The notes under the pieces: model-generated
What the model saw: the letters and a program-made list of their open reading frames with translations, nothing else
Database searches by the model: none
What the model was told of the DNA's origin: nothing
From: Pseudoduganella plicata
Lineage (GTDB): Bacteria > Pseudomonadota > Gammaproteobacteria > Burkholderiales > Burkholderiaceae_D
Length of the DNA stretch: 64,000 nt
NCBI RefSeq assembly: GCF_004421005.1
Contig: NZ_CP038026.1
Location: 2,914,001 to 2,978,000, forward strand
Direction of reading: 5' to 3'
Shown here: in pieces, positions 17,563 through 26,893 of the stretch
How the letters are laid out: each line of letters begins with the position of its first letter
Numbering within the stretch: position 1 is the stretch's first letter
Translations under genes and position numbers: made by a program

Positions 17563-18654
17563 TCAACGGCCCGCGCGCCCCGCCGCGATCAGGTAGTTCT
17601 GCATCGTGGCCTCGGCCACGGAAGCCCACTGGTTCTGGTCCTGGCGGAACCGCTTCCATGGCTCGTAGATCTTCTTGAACTTGGCGTTCCTGGCCGCTTC
17701 CTCTTCCATCACGGTCGTCGACATCCTGTAGCACGCGTCCATCACGTCCTTCGGATAGTTGCGCAGCTTGACGCCGTTCTTCAGCAGGCGCGCCAGCGCC
17801 GTCGGGTTCTTGACGTCGTACTCGGCCTGCATGCCGACGTGGGCTTCGTACGTCGCCACTTCCAGCGCCGCCTGGTATTCCTTCGGCAGTTTCTCCCAGT
17901 CCTTCAGGTTGACGTAGAACGAGAACGACGCCGACGCTTCCCACCAGCCCGGCGCATAGTAGAACGGCGCGACCTTGAAGAAGCCCAGCTTCTCGTCGTC
18001 GTACGGGCCGACCCACTCTGCCGCGTCGATCGTGCCCTTCTCCAGCGCCGGATAGATATCGCCGCCGGCCAGCTGCTGCGGCACGACGCCCAGGCGCTCC
18101 AGCACCCGGCCCGCGAAACCGGCCACGCGCATCTTGGTGCCTTTCAGGTCGGCGACCGACTTGATCTCCTTGCGGAACCAGCCGCCCATCTGCGTGCCCG
18201 AGTTCCCGCCCAGGAAATTGAGGATGTTGTAGTCCTTGAAGAACGCGCGCGTCAGTTCGCGCCCGCCGCCCTGGTCGTACCAGGCCGTGTGCTGGCGCGA
18301 CGTCAGGCCGAACGGCACGGCGCAGTCGAACGAGAACGTGGCATCCTTGCCGAAGTAGTAATAGGACGCGCTGTGGCCGCATTCGACGGTGCCCGCCTGC
18401 ACGGCATCCATGACCTGCAGGCCGGGGACGATCTCGCCCGCAGCGAAGGAGCGGATCGTGAATTTGCCGCCGGTGAGCTGGGCAATGCGCCGGGTGAAGA
18501 TGTCGGAGGCACCGAAGATGGTGTCGAGCGACTTGGGGAAGCTGGAGGCGAGGCGCCAGGTGATGGCGGGTTGCGCCTGCGCCAGTGCGGGGGCGGCGAT
18601 GAGGCCGGCGCCCGCGCCGGCGGCGGCCTTGGCGATAAAGGAACGGCGTTCCAT
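17563..18654 (-). CDS. TRAP transporter substrate-binding protein, DctP type (copy 2)
   Basis: A 363-residue binding protein with Tat signal (MERRSFIAKAAAGAGAG, cleavage after APALA), closely similar along its whole length to the copy at 11352. Shared stretches include PGLQVMDAVQAGTVE, DCAVPFGLTSRQ and WVGPYDDEKLGF. No TRAP membrane subunits are near. Differences cluster in short loops, so the ligand may be similar. The two copies flank, in the same orientation, the block 12.6-17.5 kb. Confidence 0.88.
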   Translation of the reverse strand: MERRSFIAKAAAGAGAGLIAAPALAQAQPAITWRLASSFPKSLDTIFGASDIFTRRIAQLTGGKFTIRSFAAGEIVPGLQVMDAVQAGTVECGHSASYYYFGKDATFSFDCAVPFGLTSRQHTAWYDQGGGRELTRAFFKDYNILNFLGGNSGTQMGGWFRKEIKSVADLKGTKMRVAGFAGRVLERLGVVPQQLAGGDIYPALEKGTIDAAEWVGPYDDEKLGFFKVAPFYYAPGWWEASASFSFYVNLKDWEKLPKEYQAALEVATYEAHVGMQAEYDVKNPTALARLLKNGVKLRNYPKDVMDACYRMSTTVMEEEAARNAKFKKIYEPWKRFRQDQNQWASVAEATMQNYLIAAGRAGR

Positions 18655-18755
18655 ACGGGTTGTCTCCTGTGTTTTTTATTTACGTTCGGAAAACGTTACT
18701 ACTCAACACAGTGTAGGGAAACGCCACCGGCGTGGCAATCGATTGTTGGGAAAGG

Positions 18756-20108
18756 TCAGTTCCCCGCAACGACCATTTTTTCCAGCAGGATCGAACCGGT
18801 CTGCTTGGTGCCGCGCACCAGCACGTCGTTGCCGATGGCCACGATCTGCGCCAGCATCTCCTTCATGTTGCCGGCGATGGTGATCTCTTCGACCGGGTAC
18901 TGGATGATGCCGTTCTCGACCCAGTAGCCGGAGGCGCCGCGCGAGTAGTCGCCCGTCACGTAATTGGTGCCTTGCCCCATCAGCTCCGTCACCAGCAGGC
19001 CCGTGCCCATTTTTTTCAGCATGCCGGCGAAGTCGTCGGCCGCTTCCGTGCGATTCGACGTCAGCGACAGGTTGTGCGATCCGCCCGCATTGCCCGTCGT
19101 CTGCATGCCCAGCTTGCGCGCCGAGTAGGTGGACAGGAAGTAGCCTTGCAGGATGCCGTCCTTGACGACGTCGCGGTACTGCGTGCGCACGCCTTCTTCA
19201 TCGAACGGGGCCGAACCGATGGCGCCGGGCACGTGCGGGTCTTCCGTCACCTGGATGTGGTCCGGGAACACGGCCTTGCCCAGGCTGTCGAGCAGGAACG
19301 TGGACTTGCGGTACAGCGCGCCGCCCGACGTGGCCTGCACGAAAGCGCCCAGCAGGCCGGCGGCCAGCGGCGCTTCGAACAGCACGGGGCACGTGCGCGT
19401 GTTCATCTGGCGCGCGTTCAGGCGGGCCAGTGCGCGTTCGGCGGCGTAGCGGCCGACTGCTTCCGGCGTCGCCAGCTTTTTCGGATCGCGCACGGAGCTG
19501 TACCAGTCGTCGCGCTGCATCTTCGCGCCCTTGCCGGCGATCGGCGTGGCGGAAATCGTATGGCGCGAATACGGATAGCCGCCCATGAAGCCGCGCGAAT
19601 TGGCCGCCACGAAGTGCGATTGCTGCACGTGCACGCCGGCGCCTTCGCTGTTGGTGATGCGCGGATCGACGGCAAACGAGGCAGCCTCGGCGCGCTGCGC
19701 CAGCACGACAGCTTCTTCCGCCGTGATCTCCCACGGGTAGAACAGCTCCAGGTCGCGCGGGTTCTTTTCCAGCAATTCTTCTTCGGCCAGGCCGGCGCAG
19801 TCGTCGTCCGCCGTGAAGCGGGCGATGTTGTAGGCCGCTTCCACAGTGGCGCGCAGCGAGGCCGCCGAAAAGTCGGACGTGGACGCGTTGCCGCGCTTCT
19901 TGCCGACAAATACCGTGACGCCCAGCCCCTTGTCCTTGTTCTGCTCGATCGTTTCGATCTTGCTCTTGCGAACCGACACCGACAACCCGCTACCTTCGCT
20001 GATCTCGACGGCGGCATCGGTGCCGCCCTGCTCGCGTGCATAGCCCAGAACGTCCTGGGCAAGCTGCTTCAACTGGTCCTGGCTGTGGGTGAAATGGGAT
20101 TCGCTCAT
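18756..20108 (-). CDS. pmbA: PmbA/TldE metalloprotease-associated protein
   Basis: A 450-residue member of the TldD/PmbA (TldE) family. TldD-TldE form a heterodimeric protease that matures microcin B17, degrades CcdA in E. coli, and processes small peptides; the metal-binding motif lies in TldD, not here. Family signatures seen are NASTSDFS, RTGNAGGSHNLSLT-like residues (about 350-365) and VTGDYSRGASGYWVENG. Length matches E. coli PmbA (450). It is divergent from yjgA, a conserved pairing in proteobacteria. A ccdA homologue occurs at 40039. Confidence 0.95.
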   Translation of the reverse strand: MSESHFTHSQDQLKQLAQDVLGYAREQGGTDAAVEISEGSGLSVSVRKSKIETIEQNKDKGLGVTVFVGKKRGNASTSDFSAASLRATVEAAYNIARFTADDDCAGLAEEELLEKNPRDLELFYPWEITAEEAVVLAQRAEAASFAVDPRITNSEGAGVHVQQSHFVAANSRGFMGGYPYSRHTISATPIAGKGAKMQRDDWYSSVRDPKKLATPEAVGRYAAERALARLNARQMNTRTCPVLFEAPLAAGLLGAFVQATSGGALYRKSTFLLDSLGKAVFPDHIQVTEDPHVPGAIGSAPFDEEGVRTQYRDVVKDGILQGYFLSTYSARKLGMQTTGNAGGSHNLSLTSNRTEAADDFAGMLKKMGTGLLVTELMGQGTNYVTGDYSRGASGYWVENGIIQYPVEEITIAGNMKEMLAQIVAIGNDVLVRGTKQTGSILLEKMVVAGN

Positions 20109-20209
20109 AGGGTGTTTTGGTGGGCTAAGCGTTAAAACAGTTATGATAGCAGCCGTTTACCGTTTTTACAGGCGCGCTTTCGCGGCGCACCTTCCTACCT
20201 TTCCCTATC

Positions 20210-20830
20210 ATGCCAAATCCAAACCGTGGCTCCGTCGGCTTCCAGTCTTCCGAGTTCGAAGAGAAATACGACCGCCCATCCAAAACCGAACTGAAACGCC
20301 AATCCGACGCATTGCAGGACCTGGGCCATGAACTGGTCGACCAGCCGCGCGACCGTGTCAAGCGGGTGCCGATGCCGGAGGACGTCCGGGATGCGATTCT
20401 GGAGTGCCAGAGCATCAAGAACCATGAAGGCCGCCGCCGTGCGCTGCAGTTCGTCGGCAAGAAAATGCGCTCCCTGACGGAAGAGGAAGTGGCCATCATC
20501 CAGCGCACCATCGAAGGCTGGAAAGGCGCCTCGAAGGCCGATACGGCCGCGCTGCACGCGCTGGAGCGCCGCCGCGAAAAACTGCTGGTGGACGAGAAGG
20601 CGCTGACCACCCTGCTGGGCGAGCACCCGGAACTGGACGCGCAGCACCTGCGCACGCTGATCCGCAATGCCCGCAAGGAGCAGGCCGAGAACAAGCCGCC
20701 GAAAGCCTACCGCGAGATCTTCCAGATCCTGAAGGATCTCGACGCCAAGGGCCGCGCCGCGGCGAAGGCCGCCGGTGAAGCAGCCGACGACGACGACGAG
20801 GATGGCAGCGATGACGACCGCGACGAATAA
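20210..20830 (+). CDS. darP: YjgA/DarP, ribosome biogenesis factor (DUF615)
   Basis: A 206-residue DUF615 protein that associates with late 50S ribosomal particles in E. coli. The conserved N-terminal FEEKYDRPSKTELKRQSDAL and the RRRALQFVGKKMR motif are present; the tail is strongly acidic (DDDDEDGSDDDRDE). It is divergent from pmbA, as in many proteobacteria. Its last 20 nt overlap the mog start. Confidence 0.94.
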   Translation: MPNPNRGSVGFQSSEFEEKYDRPSKTELKRQSDALQDLGHELVDQPRDRVKRVPMPEDVRDAILECQSIKNHEGRRRALQFVGKKMRSLTEEEVAIIQRTIEGWKGASKADTAALHALERRREKLLVDEKALTTLLGEHPELDAQHLRTLIRNARKEQAENKPPKAYREIFQILKDLDAKGRAAAKAAGEAADDDDEDGSDDDRDE

Positions 20831-21440
20831 CACGGATCTCGTCATCGGCCTGGTGTCGATTTCCGACCGTGCCAGCGGCGGCGTCTACCAGGACCAGGGC
20901 ATTCCGGCACTGGAAGACTGGCTGAACAGCGCCATCACGACGAGCTTTCGCGTCGAGACGCGCCTCATCCCGGATGACCGCGCCACCATCGAAGCGACGC
21001 TGATCGAGCTTGTGGACACGGTCGGCTGCCAGCTTGTGCTGACGACGGGCGGCACCGGTCCGGCGCGCCGCGACGTGACGCCCGAAGCGACGCTGGCAGT
21101 CGGTACGAAAGAGATGCCGGGCTTCGGCGAACAGATGCGCCAGATCAGCCTGCGCTTCGTGCCGACGGCAATCCTGTCGCGCCAGGTGGCGGTGATCCGC
21201 GAGACTGCCGACAGCGCCGCGCTGATCCTGAACCTGCCCGGCCAGCCGAAGTCGATCAAGGAAACGCTGGAAGGATTGAAAGATGCGGATGGCAAGCAGG
21301 TCGTGGCCGGCATCTTCGCGGCTATTCCCTACTGCATCGACCTGATCGGCGGCCCGTATATCGAAACCGACGCGGCCGTGTGCCAGGCGTTCCGGCCGAA
21401 GTCGGCCATCCGCCCTGCCCCCGCGCCTCTCAAACTGTAA
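20811..21440 (+). CDS. mog: Mog, molybdopterin adenylyltransferase
   Basis: A 209-residue MoaB/Mog-family enzyme that adenylylates molybdopterin before molybdenum insertion. The nucleotide/MPT-binding motif TTGGTGPARRDVTPEAT is near residues 70-86, and GKQVVAGIFAAIPYCIDLIG closes the fold. ATG 20811 lies 10 nt after a GAGG inside the yjgA end and overlaps yjgA; an in-frame ATG at 20802 is too close to that site. Length is typical of Mog, longer than MoaB. Confidence 0.93.
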   Translation: MTTATNNTDLVIGLVSISDRASGGVYQDQGIPALEDWLNSAITTSFRVETRLIPDDRATIEATLIELVDTVGCQLVLTTGGTGPARRDVTPEATLAVGTKEMPGFGEQMRQISLRFVPTAILSRQVAVIRETADSAALILNLPGQPKSIKETLEGLKDADGKQVVAGIFAAIPYCIDLIGGPYIETDAAVCQAFRPKSAIRPAPAPLKL

Positions 21441-21447
21441 GGAACCC

Positions 21448-22116
21448 ATGAGCGACGTGCTGCAAAACATCGAGGTCTGCACCTCCGACAATCCGCAAAT
21501 TTCCGTGATCGTGCTGCACGGGCTGGGCGCCGACGGCAACGACTTCGTTCCGGTCGTCAATGAACTGGACCTGGCGGGCCTGCCGGGCATCCGCTTCATC
21601 TTCCCCCACGCGAACACCATGCCCGTGTCGATCAACGGCGGCTACGTCATGCGCGCGTGGTACGACATCGTCCATACCGACCTGGGCCGACAGGAAGACG
21701 AAAAGGGCCTGCGCGCTTCGCAGCTGCAGGTGGAGGCGCTGATTGCAAGGGAAAAGGCACGCGGCATTCCGGCGCACCGCATCGTGCTGGCCGGCTTCTC
21801 GCAGGGTTGCGCGATGACGTTGCAGACGGGGCTGCGCCATCCCGAAAAGCTGGGGGGGCTGCTGTGCCTGTCGGGCTACGTGCCGCTGGCCGACAAGATC
21901 GCCGCCGAGCGCACGGAAGTATCGAAGCAGACACCGATCTTCCTCGTGCACGGACGGATGGACCCGGTGATTCCCGTGCAGCGCGCCATCGCGTCGCGCG
22001 ACCTGCTGGTGCAACTGGGCTACAACGTCGAGTGGCACGAGTACCCGATGCAGCATTCGCTGTGCCAGGAGGAGATCGTCCACATGAGCGCCTGGCTGAA
22101 GAAGGTCCTGCAGTAA
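21448..22116 (+). CDS. Carboxylesterase/phospholipase-family alpha/beta hydrolase
   Basis: A 222-residue cytoplasmic esterase of the carboxylesterase II / acyl-protein thioesterase-like family. The nucleophile is S118 in AGFSQG. The acid is Asp in LVHGRMDPVIP (about 171) and the His lies in YPMQHSLCQEE (about 203). HGLGADGND forms the oxyanion loop. It follows mog by 7 nt and may share its transcript, although no functional link is evident. Confidence 0.9.
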   Translation: MSDVLQNIEVCTSDNPQISVIVLHGLGADGNDFVPVVNELDLAGLPGIRFIFPHANTMPVSINGGYVMRAWYDIVHTDLGRQEDEKGLRASQLQVEALIAREKARGIPAHRIVLAGFSQGCAMTLQTGLRHPEKLGGLLCLSGYVPLADKIAAERTEVSKQTPIFLVHGRMDPVIPVQRAIASRDLLVQLGYNVEWHEYPMQHSLCQEEIVHMSAWLKKVLQ

Positions 22117-22231
22117 AGGCTGCGCAGTGTAAGCCGTGCTTCGCGATGTGTTAGGTTCGCAACGCGGCCGCGCATCGGTTGTCACAACTCACAAGAATGC
22201 GCCGCGTGCGGCCAAAGCGCGCGGGCGGGCG

Positions 22232-22240
22232 TGCTATATT
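22232..22240 (+). promoter_or_regulatory. Extended -10 promoter for the small RHH-like gene
   Basis: TG-C-TATATT (TG 22232-22233, TATATT 22235-22240) is a good extended -10 element, 34 nt before the ATG at 22275. No clear -35 is seen. The leader also has an out-of-frame ATG at 22250 opening a 16-codon frame that overlaps the gene start; this may be chance. Confidence 0.4.
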
Positions 22241-22274
22241 GGCGCGATCATGAAAAAGTTTTATGGGAGTTCCT

Positions 22275-22517
22275 ATGGAAGTTCGACTGAATGTAGATGA
22301 CGATTTCTTGCGTAACATTCAGGACACCATCGGTGGTCCCGTCAAGGCAACGGACGTATTGCGTGACGCGTTGACCCTCCTGAACTGGGCTGTCGCCGAG
22401 GCAGCCAACGGCCGCGTGGTCCTCAGCGCCACCAATACGGGCGAGAACCTGCACCGGCTGGTGATGCCGACATTGAGCAAGATCGAAGTGCGGGCCAGGC
22501 AGTCCATCGAAGCCTGA
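22275..22517 (+). CDS. Small ribbon-helix-helix-like protein
   Basis: An 80-residue protein beginning MEVRLNVDDDFLRNIQDTIG. The pattern strand (MEVRLNVD), helix, turn, helix (KATDVLRDALTLLNWAVAEA) resembles a ribbon-helix-helix DNA-binding fold, followed by a tail with HRLVMPTLSKIE. I do not recognise a named family. ATG 22275 has GGGAG six bases upstream; an in-frame ATG at 22263 has none. It stands alone with its own promoter. A regulatory or antitoxin-like role is possible, but no toxin partner is adjacent. Confidence 0.6.
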   Translation: MEVRLNVDDDFLRNIQDTIGGPVKATDVLRDALTLLNWAVAEAANGRVVLSATNTGENLHRLVMPTLSKIEVRARQSIEA

Positions 22518-22574
22518 GTTTCATCCCGCCGCGGCAGTGCTTTTGGCCGCACGGGCTGTCCCGCATAGGGCAGT

Positions 22575-23129
22575 CTATTCAGGCAGCGGCGCCGCCGTTG
22601 AAGGCGGAGCGCTCTGCTGCGTTGCATTCAGCACCATCGCCAGCAACGTGTAGTAGCCGTTCAATCCCATCAGATCCGTCACGCCATGCTCGCCGAACTG
22701 GCGCAGCGCGGCTGCATACGTCGCATCCGCGACACGCTTGTCTCTTTGCAGCTCCACGCAGAAATCGTAGACGGCCTGTTCGTCCGCCGCCAGGCCCGTC
22801 GGCGGCTGTCGCCTGGCGATGGCATCGATGACGTTCGGGGCAATGCCCTCCTGCGCCGCGATCGGCGCGTGGATGGCCCACTCCACCTGCTGGTCCCAGT
22901 GCCGCGCCGTGACGAGGATCGCCAGCTCCGACAGGCGCGTGCCGATGGCGCTGCGATAGCGCAGGTACTCGCCCATCTGCTGGGCGGCCAGCATCAGCTC
23001 TGGACTTCTCAGTAATGGAATAAACGGCCCGTACAGCGCACCGCGCGGGCCGTCGATGACGGCCTGGGCCACGGCTTGTTGCGCGGGCGTCAGCGCGTCG
23101 AAGGGAATGGGAGGGAGGCGATCTGGCAT
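22575..23129 (-). CDS. Carboxymuconolactone decarboxylase family protein
   Basis: A 184-residue alpha-helical protein of the CMD/AhpD superfamily. The core motif region is LSELAILVTARHWDQQVEWAIHAPIA, carrying the His/Glu of CMD-type proteins but no CxxC, so peroxidase-reductase activity of the AhpD type is not expected. Start MPDRLPPIPF at 23129; a longer reading to 23165 lacks support. It is divergent from the aminotransferase at 23227. Substrate unknown. Confidence 0.82.
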   Translation of the reverse strand: MPDRLPPIPFDALTPAQQAVAQAVIDGPRGALYGPFIPLLRSPELMLAAQQMGEYLRYRSAIGTRLSELAILVTARHWDQQVEWAIHAPIAAQEGIAPNVIDAIARRQPPTGLAADEQAVYDFCVELQRDKRVADATYAAALRQFGEHGVTDLMGLNGYYTLLAMVLNATQQSAPPSTAAPLPE

Positions 23130-23226
23130 GCGGGAAATATTCGCATACAGCAAGGTAAAAATCAAAGTGCATGCACAGGCTGCGGGCTACTGTCTTGATT
23201 CACCCCACCCCGAACGCGAGGAGACC

Positions 23227-24567
23227 ATGACACAGCTCATCCACCGAAACCTGCGCATCACGCCGCCTTCGGCCGTCTGCGCCTTCGGCATGTACGTGCG
23301 CGACAGCGACGGCAACACCTATCTCGATGCCAGCGGTGGCGCGGCGGTTTCGTCGCTCGGTCACAGCCATCCCGACGTGCTGGCCGCGATGCAGGCCCAG
23401 TTGGCGACCACAGCGTATGCCCACTCGGCCTTTTTCACCACCGACGTGGCCGAGGAGCTGGCGACATGCCTGGCGCAGAATGCGCCGGGCGACCTCAATA
23501 ACGTCTACCTTGTCTCCGGCGGCTCGGAAGCCATCGAGACGTCGCTGAAGCTGGCGCGCCAGTATTTCGTCGAGAACGGCGAGCCGGAACGCCGCGTCTT
23601 CATCGCGCGCCGCCAGAGTTATCACGGCAACACGCTGGGCGCCCTGGCGCTGGGCGGCAACGAATGGCGCCGCAAGCCGTTCGCGCCGCTGCTGATGGAC
23701 GTGGCGCGCGTGTCGCCCTGCTACGACTACCGCGAACGGCCCGCGTCGCAGGACGTGCAGGACTACACCGCCGGCCTGCTTGTCGAACTGGAGCACAGGA
23801 TTCTCGACCTGGGGCCGCAGAACGTCATCGGCTTCTGCGCCGAGCCCGTCGTGGGCGCCACGCTGGGGGCCGTGGCCGCCACGCCGGGCTACTTCAAGGG
23901 CGTGCGCGCGCTGTGCGACAAGTACGGCATCCTGTTCATTGCCGATGAAGTCATGTGCGGCATGGGCCGCACCGGCACCTTGTATGCCATCGAGCAGGAA
24001 GGCGTCGTACCGGACATCGTGGCGCTGGGCAAAGGCCTGGCGGCGGGCTACCAGCCGGTGGGCGCCGTGCTGGCGCGCGATCACATCGTCGAACGGCTGC
24101 GCGCCGGCAGCGGCGTGTTCCAGCACGGGCACACGTACAACGCCCATCCGGTGGCGGCTGCGGCGGCGCTGGCGGTGCAGAAAGTGATCCGGCGCGACGC
24201 ATTGCTCAGCGCCGTGACGATGCGCGGCACGGCATTGCGGCGCATGCTGCGCGACGCCTTCGGCAATCACCCGAACGTGGGCGACATCCGCGGGCGCGGA
24301 CTGTTCGTGGGGCTCGAGCTGGTGCAGGAGCGCGAGACGAAACGTCCGTTCGACCCGGACCTGAAGCTGCACGCGGCCGTCAAGACGGCGGCAATGGCGT
24401 GCGGGCTGATGGTATATCCGATGGGTGGCACAGCCGACGGCCGCCGGGGCGACCACATCCTGCTGGCCCCGCCATTCATCGCGACGGAAGCCGACCTGGG
24501 GCAGATCGTGGCGCGGCTGTCGGATGCGCTGGCCAGGGCGCTGGAGGCGATCCGGCCGAGGTCCTGA
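23227..24567 (+). CDS. Class III PLP-dependent aminotransferase
   Basis: A 446-residue fold-type I aminotransferase of the omega-amino acid:pyruvate / GABA class. D240 (FIADEVMCGMGRTG) pairs with the PLP pyridine nitrogen and K269 (IVALGKGLAAGYQP) forms the Schiff base; the phosphate loop is SGGSEA at 97-102. The ATG has a GAGGAGACC site. The amino donor cannot be read from sequence. Its stop is followed at once by a strong hairpin terminator. Confidence 0.9.
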   Translation: MTQLIHRNLRITPPSAVCAFGMYVRDSDGNTYLDASGGAAVSSLGHSHPDVLAAMQAQLATTAYAHSAFFTTDVAEELATCLAQNAPGDLNNVYLVSGGSEAIETSLKLARQYFVENGEPERRVFIARRQSYHGNTLGALALGGNEWRRKPFAPLLMDVARVSPCYDYRERPASQDVQDYTAGLLVELEHRILDLGPQNVIGFCAEPVVGATLGAVAATPGYFKGVRALCDKYGILFIADEVMCGMGRTGTLYAIEQEGVVPDIVALGKGLAAGYQPVGAVLARDHIVERLRAGSGVFQHGHTYNAHPVAAAAALAVQKVIRRDALLSAVTMRGTALRRMLRDAFGNHPNVGDIRGRGLFVGLELVQERETKRPFDPDLKLHAAVKTAAMACGLMVYPMGGTADGRRGDHILLAPPFIATEADLGQIVARLSDALARALEAIRPRS

Positions 24568-24573
24568 AACAAC

Positions 24574-24647
24574 CGGAGCCTGTCACCGGTTTTCTCGTCT
24601 TGAGAAAAACCGGTGACAGGCTCCGATTAGAACCGGTGACAGGCGCC
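24574..24647. terminator. Strong hairpin with GTGACAGGCTCC core plus extra half-copy
   Basis: Arms 24574-24596 and 24602-24625 pair almost perfectly (CGGAGCCTGTCACCGG against its complement, extended by CTC/GAG and T/A runs). A third copy of the right half (ACCGGTGACAGGCGCC, 24632-24647) follows. It separates the convergent aminotransferase and FAH genes and probably terminates both. Confidence 0.75.
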
Positions 24648-24662
24648 GAAGCAGTCGGGCTG

Positions 24663-25514
24663 TCAGTACTGCTGGAATCCGATAACTTCCTGCTGCTGTT
24701 CACCCAGTCCGGCAATGCCCAGGCGCATAAAGTCGCCTTTCTTGAGGAAGCGCTTGGGCGTGCGGCCCATGCCGACACCTGGCGGTGTGCCCGTGGCGAT
24801 GATGTCGCCCGGTTCCAGCGTCATGAACTGCGACAGGTAGCTGACCAGCTGCGGCACCTTGAAGATCATCGTGCCCGTGTTCCCGGTCTGCATGCGCTTG
24901 CCGTTTACTTCCAGGTACAGATCGAGGTCGCCCACGTCCCATACTTCATCGCGCGTGACGAGCCATGGGCCGACGGGGCCAAACGTGTCGCAGCCTTTGC
25001 CCTTGTCCCACTGCGGTCCCCGCTCCAGCTGGTACTCGCGTTCGGAGACGTCGTTGACCACGCAGTAGCCTGCGATGTAGTTCTCCGCTTCGGCCTCGCT
25101 GACGTAGCGCGCGCGCGTGCCGATGACGACACCCAGCTCCACTTCCCAGTCCGTCTTCTTCGAACCCTTGGGCAGCATGACATCGTCGTCCGGCCCGGAC
25201 AGGCTCGTGATCGCCTTCATGAACACGATCGGCTCGGAAGGAATCGGCAGGCCCGATTCGGCCGCGTGGTCGGCGTAATTCAGGCCGATGCCAATGAATT
25301 TGCCGACGCCGGCAACGGGCACGCCGAAGCGCGGATTGCCGCGCACCAGCGGCAGCGATTCGGGCGCGATCTTCGCCAGCTTGCGCATGGCCTTGTCCGA
25401 CAGGTTCGCACCGCCGATATCGCCGATCACACCGGACAGGTCGCGCAGCTTGCCTTCTTCATCGATCAGGCCAGGCTTCTCCTTGCCGACACGGCCATAA
25501 CGAACCAGTTTCAT
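24663..25514 (-). CDS. Fumarylacetoacetate hydrolase family protein
   Basis: A 283-residue FAH-family enzyme, probably cleaving or hydrolysing a 2-oxo acid with a C-C bond (2-hydroxyhepta-2,4-diene-1,7-dioate isomerase / acylpyruvase group). The catalytic domain (about 70-283) has GIGLNYADHAAE, metal-binding ELGVVIG and the typical EPGDIIATGTPPGVGMG. Start MKLVRYGRVG at 25514. It is third in an aminomutase-MFS-FAH run (26 nt after the MFS gene). Exact substrate unknown. Confidence 0.88.
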   Translation of the reverse strand: MKLVRYGRVGKEKPGLIDEEGKLRDLSGVIGDIGGANLSDKAMRKLAKIAPESLPLVRGNPRFGVPVAGVGKFIGIGLNYADHAAESGLPIPSEPIVFMKAITSLSGPDDDVMLPKGSKKTDWEVELGVVIGTRARYVSEAEAENYIAGYCVVNDVSEREYQLERGPQWDKGKGCDTFGPVGPWLVTRDEVWDVGDLDLYLEVNGKRMQTGNTGTMIFKVPQLVSYLSQFMTLEPGDIIATGTPPGVGMGRTPKRFLKKGDFMRLGIAGLGEQQQEVIGFQQY

Positions 25515-25540
25515 TCTCTCTCCCACGCGTACTGCAGCTG

Positions 25541-26890
25541 TCAAAACGCAGATTCTACAGTGTTCCGCGGGCCGACCCTGCGACGGCGCCACGCGAACCA
25601 CGCAAGGCCAGGCAATTGCAGCAGCACCAGCGCGCCAAACGCGGCGCTGTAGGCAACCGGGGGATAGCGGTTCGCGCTATCGGGCTGCCACAGGCCCACC
25701 ACCTGGCCGAAGCCGGCCTGCACGAGGAAAGCGCCGGCGAAGATCAACAGGTTCAGGCACGTCGACGCGCGCCCCGTCAGCGCGGGCGGCATGGCCTGCG
25801 CGACGATCGTGTACTCGATGCCGGTGATGGTGCCTACCAGCGTGAAGGCCACCGCCAGCTGCGCGATCCCGGGCTGCCAGTTCAGGGCGATGGCGCATTG
25901 CACGGCGATGAACAACGCGACGCCGACACCGGCCACGGTGATCGCGTCGTACCCGCGTTTGGCCGCCCATTCCGTGACCATGCCGACGGAGATGGCGCCG
26001 AAGATGACGGCCGCCATGCCCAGGTACAGCAGCCAGGCCACGCTCTGCTCCGGGTAGCGGCCGACGTCCGTCAGCCAGCGGCCGATCCACAGGCCCTGGA
26101 CGCCGAAGAAGACGGTGTGCGGAATCAGCACCAGGCCTGCCGTTTCGCGGAACGCGGGATGGCGGTAGACGTCGACCAGCACGCGCCGGTCGAAGCGTTT
26201 GGGCGGCGCGGCCGGCGGCGTAGGCGCCAGCAGCAGGATCAACGCCCCCACCACAACGCAGCCCAGCGCCAGCAGGATGAACATCCAGCGCCAGTCGGCG
26301 TACTGCAGGAACAGCCGCACGGGCAGCGTGGCCGATGCCGCGCCCAGCCCGCCGGCGGCAATCAGGTAGCCCTGCACCGACGGCAGCCGCGCGGGCGATA
26401 TCCACGTCGACACGGCCTTGACGGCCGCCATGAAGCAGCCCGCCAGGCCCAGTCCCATCAGCGTGCGCGCTGCCAGCATCTGGGCGAACGTGCCGCTGCC
26501 GGCGAAGGCCAGCGTGCCAAGCGCCGCCACCAGCAGCATCGCGCACTGCACGCGGCGCGGGCCATACCGATCCAGCACCAGGCCGACGGGCAGCTGGGCC
26601 AACGCGAACGCGAGGAAGTAGGCGCTGGTCAGGAGCCCCAGTTCGGCCGGCGACAGGCCGGCCGCCGCCATCAGCTGCGGCGCCAGGATGGCATTCACCG
26701 TGCGCAGCAGGCATGACAGGTAATGTCCCAGCGCATAAGGAATGAAGACGAGGCACAGCACGGCCGCACCGGGCAGCTGGCCCGGCACGTGCTGGCGCCC
26801 CCGCCATACGGCCCGTGCCAGCCCGGATGCGGCGCGCTCCGACACCGGCAACGGGTAAGCGGTCCCGTCCTGCGGTTGTGCGCCGCTCAT
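25541..26890 (-). CDS. MFS transporter
   Basis: A 449-residue major facilitator with about 12 membrane helices. The loop 2-3 motif appears as GLVLDRYGPRRVQ and helix 5 carries GAASATLP. Residues 1-40 are a cytoplasmic extension. It starts 3 nt after the radical-SAM aminomutase gene stop, so the transporter may move the aminomutase substrate or product. Direction and substrate cannot be told from sequence. Confidence 0.88.
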   Translation of the reverse strand: MSGAQPQDGTAYPLPVSERAASGLARAVWRGRQHVPGQLPGAAVLCLVFIPYALGHYLSCLLRTVNAILAPQLMAAAGLSPAELGLLTSAYFLAFALAQLPVGLVLDRYGPRRVQCAMLLVAALGTLAFAGSGTFAQMLAARTLMGLGLAGCFMAAVKAVSTWISPARLPSVQGYLIAAGGLGAASATLPVRLFLQYADWRWMFILLALGCVVVGALILLLAPTPPAAPPKRFDRRVLVDVYRHPAFRETAGLVLIPHTVFFGVQGLWIGRWLTDVGRYPEQSVAWLLYLGMAAVIFGAISVGMVTEWAAKRGYDAITVAGVGVALFIAVQCAIALNWQPGIAQLAVAFTLVGTITGIEYTIVAQAMPPALTGRASTCLNLLIFAGAFLVQAGFGQVVGLWQPDSANRYPPVAYSAAFGALVLLQLPGLAWFAWRRRRVGPRNTVESAF

Positions 26891-26893
26891 GGG

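Noticed and set aside
22250..22300. A 16-codon upstream frame (MKKFYGSSYGSSTECR) before the RHH-like gene
   Set aside because: It lacks a ribosome site and overlaps the start of the better supported gene; noted only as a chance frame.
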